From Otis tarda (lineage: Eukaryota > Chordata > Aves > Otidiformes > Otididae), in NCBI GenBank assembly GCA_026413225.1, contig CM048552.1:208085553-208149552 (forward strand): a stretch of 64,000 bases of DNA, given 5' to 3'. Position 1 is the first letter of the stretch, and each line of letters opens with the position of its first letter. This document shows positions 56,534-64,000 of this stretch, in pieces. The translations under genes and the position numbers were made by a program. The notes beneath the pieces are model-generated. The model was not told the DNA's origin. It did no database searches and saw nothing but the letters and a program-made list of their open reading frames with translations.

Positions 56534-59500
56534 TGACACTTCTGTGGGTAGGAAGGATTGAAGAAGAGAATGTTTAAGTGAGTTGCCTAAGGTGACACAG
56601 AGGGACCGGCTGGGATGACAACAGGGCACGATAGTGAAGAGTACCAAGAAAAACCTCCTTTTCTGGAGGGCCAGAAACCCAACATTTTCTGACCTGGGTT
56701 TGGAAAACACATTGTACAGAAAAGCATTAATCTCCTTTTCTTTCTGACTGTGCTGGATGCAACTTTACCAAGCGTGTGTTTTTCTTAATGAATTTCTTTA
56801 TGATTTTCCATAATTCCATGACTGGAGCCCGGGGTGAAGTGTTCGATACCAGTGGGGAAGTTGAATGCACACAGGAGGAATGCAAGTGCTGGAGGAAGCC
56901 GGGCTGCCAAACAGCATCTGCGTCTACTGCTGAAGGCAACGTTGGTGCTGACACACCGGGTTATTTCTGCTGTGATATTACCCGGGTGTCTAATTAAAGA
57001 CCAGGTTAAAGATACAGCCTGAGATTTATAGTTGTGAATACTTACAAGCAGAGATTTCAGATTTTGCTTTAGTGTTTAAAAGGTCAGAAGTTTTATAGCT
57101 CCTGCTAATCTCCACTGAGACGCATCCCAAACACCCTCTCAGGTAGCACACGCCTGGTTTTAGGACACTGGGACAGCAGGAAAGTATTCCCCTGCCAGGG
57201 CTAATCAAAAAAAGGTTGCACTAATGAGAAATTTACTCAGATTTTTCAGACTTTAAAATGCTTGGTAAAAACACTGTTGTCTTTTTTAAAATAGAGAATT
57301 AAACAGTTTTATTGCAACCAAGTCAGTGTATTGTTTAATGCATAAAGTGCAGGGATAAATAACATCTTTTCCATTAAGCTTTATTTGGAAATCAAAATAA
57401 GTTCAAAACCATATTTTAAATCTAGCTACTTATCCATGCCAAAGAGCATGAGTCACACATTATGGTATTCATGGAGAAGCCAGCAAAGCTTGGAGAAATA
57501 TTTTGGTGTTAGGTTTCTGTTCCATATCCAGAACCAGACAAACCGAACTGCTCAGAGGGTGAAATCTGAGAATAACAACAGTGGTCAAGATTTTCAAACC
57601 CAGGTGCCTCAGAGATAATCCCATTTTGGGGAACTTTGGTAAAAGATGATGTCATTGCTCGAAATTTGACTCCTACAAAATTTCCAAAAGGTTAACAGCC
57701 ACCAGAGATCTGCACTGCAAAGGACACTGGGGTAGGATTACAGGAAGGTGTCTGGATGTGAACTATGCTTTCATTATAGTAAATATGCATGGTGCCTCCA
57801 GTAAAGTCATAGCCAATGGGGTCTGGAAATGACTCACTTGAGTAACCATCAGGTGACTTCTTCAGGGTGAATCAAATCGTGCTGGAGGCCCAATTATGCC
57901 GAAGGCTCCGTGGTCTGTATTAGCTGGATCTCCTTGAGTATAAAGGGAGCACAAAGACACTTAGACCTCATGTACACATCGACACTTCTGTGTTTTAGTG
58001 TCTAACTGAATCCTGTACCAGATGTCACAATATGGACCATCTGTGTAACTGTAGTTAAGATATCTCAAGTTATATCTAAATCAGTTGTGTCTCAGGTGCA
58101 TCCGCTCCACACAGAGGTTACTGCTTTGTCCACACCACGCTCTTTCCCCTGCACATCTGTTTCTTCACAGTGAGGACACTGAGGTTCTCAAAGTACCCCC
58201 GAAACAAACCCCAGAGGTGAACATTTTAGCTCAAAGCAAAATGCTTTGTGTAGCTCTGTCTGCATGGACAACACAACCCACTCTCAAGCTGCAGGAATTA
58301 CCTTACCGTGCCTTGTGTCTACAGGTAAGAGGCTTAAAACCTGAGCTTGACGTTTGGACTGACCATGGGAAAACAGTCAGCACTCACACTGACAACCTAG
58401 GCTATGTAATTTGCACCATGCTGGTGTGAAAGGAATTGAGATTCTTGACTAAAACCACTGTCTGTCTTGTTGTTTCCATGAAAGCCAGTCTTGGAAACAA
58501 AACATACACAAACATTGTCCTACCAGTCCTTGCAGCCTCCCTTGGCACATCTTAGAACTGGGCTAAGCTTCAAAATATTTTCAAGAACTATTCAATTTTT
58601 GTTTCTTTTTGGTTTTTTTTCCTTTTTTTTCTTCATCCATTTTTTGCAACATTTTTTCTCTGGGTAAATTCCAACAGAGGCCTGATCACTAACGCTTGTT
58701 ACATGGACCTTTAAAGCTCTGCAGGGTGACACTGGAAATCAAGGACGTCTTATGTTCATAAAGCTCCCTGCGATATCTAATCTATACAACAAAGGACAGG
58801 AAGAGAGGGAAAATCAGCCCCCAAGTCCTCAGAGTTAAATGTCCGAAAGGGTGAGGAATGCTGACGGAGGGGGAGCCGTGTGCCCACAGCCCTGTGAGCA
58901 ATTGCAGCAACGCTGCAACCACGCTTCAGCAAAGCTGTCCTGATAACGAGAAACACCCGAAGCGCGTGGTGTCACCGTCGTCGTGAAGGATATGAAAGAG
59001 TGTATGACATGACGAGGGGGTTCAACAGAGCATACCCAGATAAAGGGTTGGAAAATGAAAGAAAATGAAAGGACTTGTGGGGACCACTGATAGGCAGGGC
59101 TCCTTGGCTCTGCTTTTTTCTTTCGCTGTTCCTGGGGTCCAGATTCTTTAAGAGCCAGGGCTGAAGAGTTGAGCGCAAGGTGATATGTGCCCCATCACGC
59201 AGCCCAGCCGCACCGACCTCGCGTGATCCCACAGGGATGATTGGAGAGGAGGCAGAGATTAAAGCCTGGAAATGCTTCTTAGGAAGGCATGGGCCTCACT
59301 AAATGTATGGGACATTTTTACAGCCCTGCCCCTTGGACTGAGACTGAGAAAACAACAACCAAGTCAATCACAAAGGGTTGCGTTGCCAAGTAAGGCAGTT
59401 GAAACTAATGATATAAATACACTTTGAACAAGACATCTTTATCAAGAGAGGAAGTATTAAGAGCTACAGTGACCAGGCAACATGGGAGAAAGGAGGATAA

Positions 59501-62500
59501 ACAGGGACTGAGATAAGCTTAATGAAGAATGACAAATAGAGCCAAGTGGCTTTTTCCTGTTAAAAAAAAAAAAAATCCCTTCTACTTATTGAGCTGAAGG
59601 ACAGAGAGGGGAGTTTCCTCAGCCAAGGAGCTGCACAAAGTGAGCCCCCCAGCAAAAGGGAGCTGGCTTCGCAGAAACCCAAACCCTCTCCCTTACACAT
59701 GCAGGTTTTCCCTGGTTCCCATGGAAGCGGGCAGAGGATAAGGTGGATGATTCCCATGGGCACAGTGTTCCCCTCGCGGCACAGGCAGCCCAGGGCAGCG
59801 CATCGGGGGCTCAGGGCACCGCTGCTCCTGCTCTCCCCGAGGCGAGGGAAAGCCAAACACAATCAGACGCAGGTTCAGCCCTGCGAAAACATATTTGGTT
59901 GCCTAGATTTCTCTTTTTGTTATTCCAGAAAAGTTCCGAGAAGGATAATAAACTGAAAGATTAATTAAAGAGCAAGAATTAATCGAAAGCAGAGCAGTAC
60001 CTTCTGGCTAACAGATCCTATTGCACTTGCAGCAAAAAATTGTTTTCATCTCTCCATGGTGTGGTTTTAATTTCTAATAACTGGGCTCCGTACAGCCATT
60101 TGCGAGCAAACTTACCTGGCTGTCATTTGATCTGAACCTCTCCACTGATGCCCTTCCAGTGGTTGGAAAATGCTGCTCGCTCAGCAGCAGTGCTGGGAGA
60201 TCGGGAAGAGCTCATTCCAGTAACTGGCTGGCTCAAACAAAACTGAAGCCAATGGAAAGAATCCAAATTACTTTCGAGGACGCTGGCTCAGGGCTTTTCA
60301 GATTTCGGGCCAAGATGACAGGACTAGAAGCCATAGAAGCAGAGCAGGTGTGAAGGTCAGGGAGAAATTTATATGATGGGACACAACGCCTGTTGCACAG
60401 TGCTCCTGCAGAGCAGGGCCTGCCTACTGCCACACTGTCTTGCTAATGAGTGAGTTTTTGCTAAGCAATTTCAGGACGATGAGACAAAACATAGGCCTTA
60501 ATTAACTGACCTGACCAACCTGACCCCTCTGCACCCATGCTGTGAGTAGCCTTGTCTCCAGTCCTTTCTCTGGGCCCATCTCCACCTGCTCCAGACCAGG
60601 CTGCCTGGATGTACCCCAGGCCTTACCTTGTCTGATGGCCACTGGATGGTCAACAGAGCTGGTCGCTGCTCCTGGCCCACCTGTGACTGCACCCTGTCAG
60701 GGATGGCACTGTCCATGTTGCGACCACCCTCAGCTTTCAGCTTGCTCTCCTTCGTGGAGCAGCCCCACTCGTACTGCTCCTGAGCAGGCACTTAAATATC
60801 ATATACCTAGCCCACACATGGGGATCCCATGAGCAGCTAATGACAGCTCTTGCAGGCAACCCAAGGTGCTTTCCATACTCTGCTTCACCAACCTTCCCAG
60901 CTTCGGCAAGTGTGCAGCTCTCCTATGAACAAGGCAGCCAGGCACAGGTCTCCTCGCTGCAAGCCAAATCAAGACAACTTGACCTTCAAGAGCACCTTGA
61001 AGACGTATGGATGTTCTCCAGATGAAAAGGGATTCAGTTTCCAGGCCAGCCAACTCAATACTCCATGAAATGTTAAGTCCTGAAGAAAGGGGTTAAGTGA
61101 AAGCTTGGGTTTACATACAGATATAATCAGGTTAAAAATAGAGTGTAAGGTCATTGTAAATTGTATGTTACATACAAACTAAAAGAAATCCCCCAAAACC
61201 CAGCTTCATGTACACACATCCATATGCTTTCATGGTTTCTTCTAGCTCAGCTCAGAAAAAAAAGGACTTGGGTAATCTTACCATTCAGTCTCAAAATCAG
61301 ATTTAGGAACTCTGGATATGTCATTTATAGCCTAGTTTATCCAGTAATAAGGTAACATTGTAGTGGCCCGTTTCTCAGAATTGCTCTCAGTCTCAGCACA
61401 TTACTGTCTACAAAACGTGTACAACTCGGATTGATCCTTGCTTCATATAACGTGCAGGTAGATCACCACTTGAAAAACATATCTGGATAGCAAAGCATTA
61501 TTAATGATAACTTGTGTTTTGATAAGGCTGAAAGAATTTATGAGAAAGGGCTAGTGGCAATAAAAAGATGGGTGGGAAATGCTTAGGAGCTGTTCTTTGC
61601 AACAGACAGATTTACAACCTCTCGCAGGAGCTGCAGAGGGACTTCCTAGCTCTTACCTCCAGAGAATGAAACACATTGTGCTGAAAAGTGGTAAGAATGG
61701 CTAAGAATATCTGAAATGAAATATTCCACATGGCATCCTTTGTCTTTCTGCATGGAGCCTCTTTTGACCTCTAAAAGCGAGCCATTCTCATCGCTTTTAT
61801 CCCATGTAGGTACAAATGTTCGTCTCTACTTCATTTCGTTAGTGCATACGTGTACGTGCACTGAGACACAGCCCGTTCTTTACCAGCTGAGATGTGCAAG
61901 CCTGTGCCTTACTGCACAGTTACCACATCACTCAGGATATCTGGTGGTAATTTGTTCCAGGGACATTTTAAGTACTCCTTTTTTACAATAATTTAAATTT
62001 GTGTTTTAATAAAAAAGGCAGATTTACACTGCAGCAGAACAATTCCCTGCATGAACCTTCTGAGCTCCAGATGAACATGTTTTAGTAGACTTCCCTTGCA
62101 CATCATTCAACAAGATTTTCAAATGTACAGACGCTATCCATTTACCATCGCTCTGCTGGCAGCTGCTTCACAGACCTTTTCTACAAGAAAAATAAGCTAT
62201 CAAAAAAAAATGACAGCACAAGAAAAACACAGCCAAAATTATAGCATTTGGTAAAAGTATCATCTGCTCATTTAAAAGCAACAAGCATTTAATGTCCTGT
62301 AGTCACCCTTGTTTTTCAAGCTTTTCACAGTTCTGAAATATTTACAGGACAAAGGTCCCAGAAGTCCCAGGAGAGGGGAGAGATCCACTGCTGCAAAAGC
62401 AAACCCAGAACTAAACAGCTCATCAAGATCAGCAAAGAAATGCCATGTTCTCCACTGTGTCACATGCCATCTGTGTTTAGAGCTGCCTCCTCACTGGTCA

Positions 62501-64000
62501 AAACCCCCTTCCTTTGGACCCATCCCTCCTTAGAGAGGAGAGGAATTCGCTTAAAATCCATGCAAAAAGTTTGGCAAATACTAACTTGCATCACTTCATA
62601 CTGTGCAAGGATTGCACTGTAAGAAAGCAGAGGGACCCAACAGATCTGAACACGTGGAAGTGCTGCTTTGTCGACCCGAAGGTTTTATGGAAGCTAAACC
62701 AGGCTTATTATTGAAATTCCTTTTTGTCTGCTGCAAATTATTAAAGAGAGGTCCCAGGTTTCAAAATCTGGCCTGGATTTTAACCTCCCAAAGAGCTGGG
62801 CTGATGGATTCTGTGGTTATAGTTCAACTGCTGTCAAGGAGCCAGTTGCAAAACTGGCATGTGGTTCCAGCCTCAGATTTTGATTATTTTTGGACCAAGA
62901 GCAGGGTGCGTCTGGAGCTGGGATTTCACATTATGTCTCTATTAAGTAACACTTTGCAAATGCTCAGTCCAGAAAGACAGAGTACATTCCAAGGGGCACA
63001 GATTGTTTAAAAAAAAAAACCCTGTTTTTTAAGTCTCAGGTTTCCATCTTCTGCATCATCGGGATCTGAGCAACACTGAGAGCTGCCCACAGCCCACAGC
63101 CCAAGCACAGCCCCAGTCACAGACCCCATCTGAGTCCTCTTCTCCCCCTGCCACCCTGAAAAACCTGAGCCGTCACCAGTGAACTCAGCATCGGTATCCC
63201 AAGGGTGCAGACAAGCCTCCCAAACTGGCCACACCATGCTTCTTATGCCAAAAAAAGACCATGGGATTGTGAATCTCCCACCATGGGGCCAATGCTTCCA
63301 ACCTTGGTGCGAGGTCCCAGCCCTGCCATTCCTCATCACGCCAGCCTTGCTCCAAAAGCTGGGCCTTAACAAGGGGCTTTCCCAGCTTAAAATCCTCTGA
63401 GCAAAGCTGTAGCCACAAGCTCTGGGTGGAAGTGATGGAAAGAGGGAAAGTGGGAAATCTGGTGACCTTCCAGGCTCGGTACCTTTTTTGGCTGAACTGT
63501 GTGTGATGATGGGTGGATGAGGGGAATAACAGACCCGTGAGTTTTAATTAAGCAATTAAAAAAACCCCTGTTCTTTGATTAAAGCAATGGGAAAGCCTCC
63601 TCACGGTTTTTATTTATCTCTAAGTTAATCTGTCTGAAAAACACATTGCATCTGCAGTAACTTTTACTATTTCTGGCCATCTGAGCTTTGTCACTACATA
63701 TGTCTGGAGCTCTTCAAGATGCATTCAATAAGCATGAACTAATCGGCACATTAGCCCCTTGAGTGTGGGTGAGTATCCCATAAAACGGCTCATGACCCCT
63801 TCGAATCGCAGCCTAAGGACAGGGTGGGTGCCTGTATTCTGCATTTTCTGCTCATTCAACAAAACGAGGATTTGGGGGTAATCTATGTCCCTGTGGCTCC
63901 CTCATACCACATGCACCATTTTAAAGCAAAAGACAGAAATCAGTAAATTGTATTTCCCTGGAGAATGGTCACAGAGGTATGGATAAGAAAAAGTAGTTTC
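56534..64000. other. No confident gene; scattered minus-strand exon-like frames to 60.2 kb
   Basis: Splice-bounded minus-strand frames occur at 57046-57167 (40 codons, phase 2 to 1, donor CTGCTT|GTAAGTATT) and 60116-60192 (25 codons, ending CAG|GTAAGTTTG, phase 0). An unusually protein-like but interrupted minus-strand reading runs from about 58070 to 57530. None can be chained in frame. From 60.2 to 64.0 kb only short frames without domain signatures are present, and no mobile element is recognised. Confidence 0.35.

Noticed and set aside
60542..60832. 96-codon + strand frame rich in Cys and Pro
   Set aside because: It has no splice context, no domain and an overlapping minus-strand frame of equal length. 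Composition alone explains it.
1..64000. tRNA, rRNA, CRISPR arrays, bacterial-type operons
   Set aside because: No GTTCRA-type tRNA B boxes with cloverleaf context, no regularly spaced repeats and no ribosomal RNA signatures were seen.

Overview
The window is nuclear DNA of a bird. The main evidence is fifteen CR1 LINE copies, nearly all 5'-truncated, many ending in the CR1-specific terminal 8-mer repeat (ATTCTATG on the sense strand). A solo LTR of an avian endogenous-retrovirus family, plus two fragments of the same family, supports this. There are no operons, bacterial genes, CRISPR arrays, tRNAs or rRNAs. The order of bird cannot be settled from the sequence alone. Most of the window is AT-rich, non-coding DNA, either intronic or intergenic. 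Long open frames are mostly CR1 reverse transcriptase, its antisense, or the antisense of the LTR.

The best gene evidence is on the + strand. A CpG island at about 21.4-21.9 kb contains an ATG exon (21584-21653) encoding a leucine-rich signal peptide and ending at a consensus GTGAGTG donor in phase 1. At 44889-45067 an exon-like frame encodes a short juxtamembrane region, one transmembrane helix and a Cys/Lys-rich cytoplasmic start. It opens in phase 1 and closes in phase 0. At 54264-54410 a third exon-like frame opens in phase 0, encodes an acidic tail and stops, with AATAAA 112 bases further on. The three segments fit together in frame as a small type I membrane protein of unknown identity. 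Its ectodomain would be very short unless exons were missed in the 23-kb gap. One cysteine-rich candidate lies at 32682.

Layout: 1-595 CR1(-). 0.6-6.1 kb has no gene but holds a GC-rich patch and one copy of a short direct repeat. 6.1-6.5 kb holds a CR1 3' end and the second repeat copy. 9.3-10 kb holds a perfect hairpin and CR1(+). 12.3-13.2 kb is CR1(-) with a long intact frame. 15.5-15.9 kb is CR1(-). 17.6-18.6 kb is a very old CR1(-). 19.6 kb is a small CpG-rich patch. 20.6-22.9 kb is an inverted CR1 pair flanking the CpG island and exon 1. 25.5-26.7 kb is the solo LTR. 27.2-29.4 kb is a cluster of CR1 and LTR fragments. 35 kb is an LTR fragment. 47.3-48.9 kb is the longest CR1(-), with a deletion in its catalytic motif. 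54.7-55.1 kb is CR1(+) just behind the presumed 3' end of the gene. 55.5-60.2 kb holds several exon-like minus-strand frames that do not chain together. 60.2-64 kb has nothing recognisable.

I did not find a convincing new biological system. The item most worth pursuing is the unidentified membrane-protein gene, followed by the minus-strand exon-like cluster at 55.5-60.2 kb.
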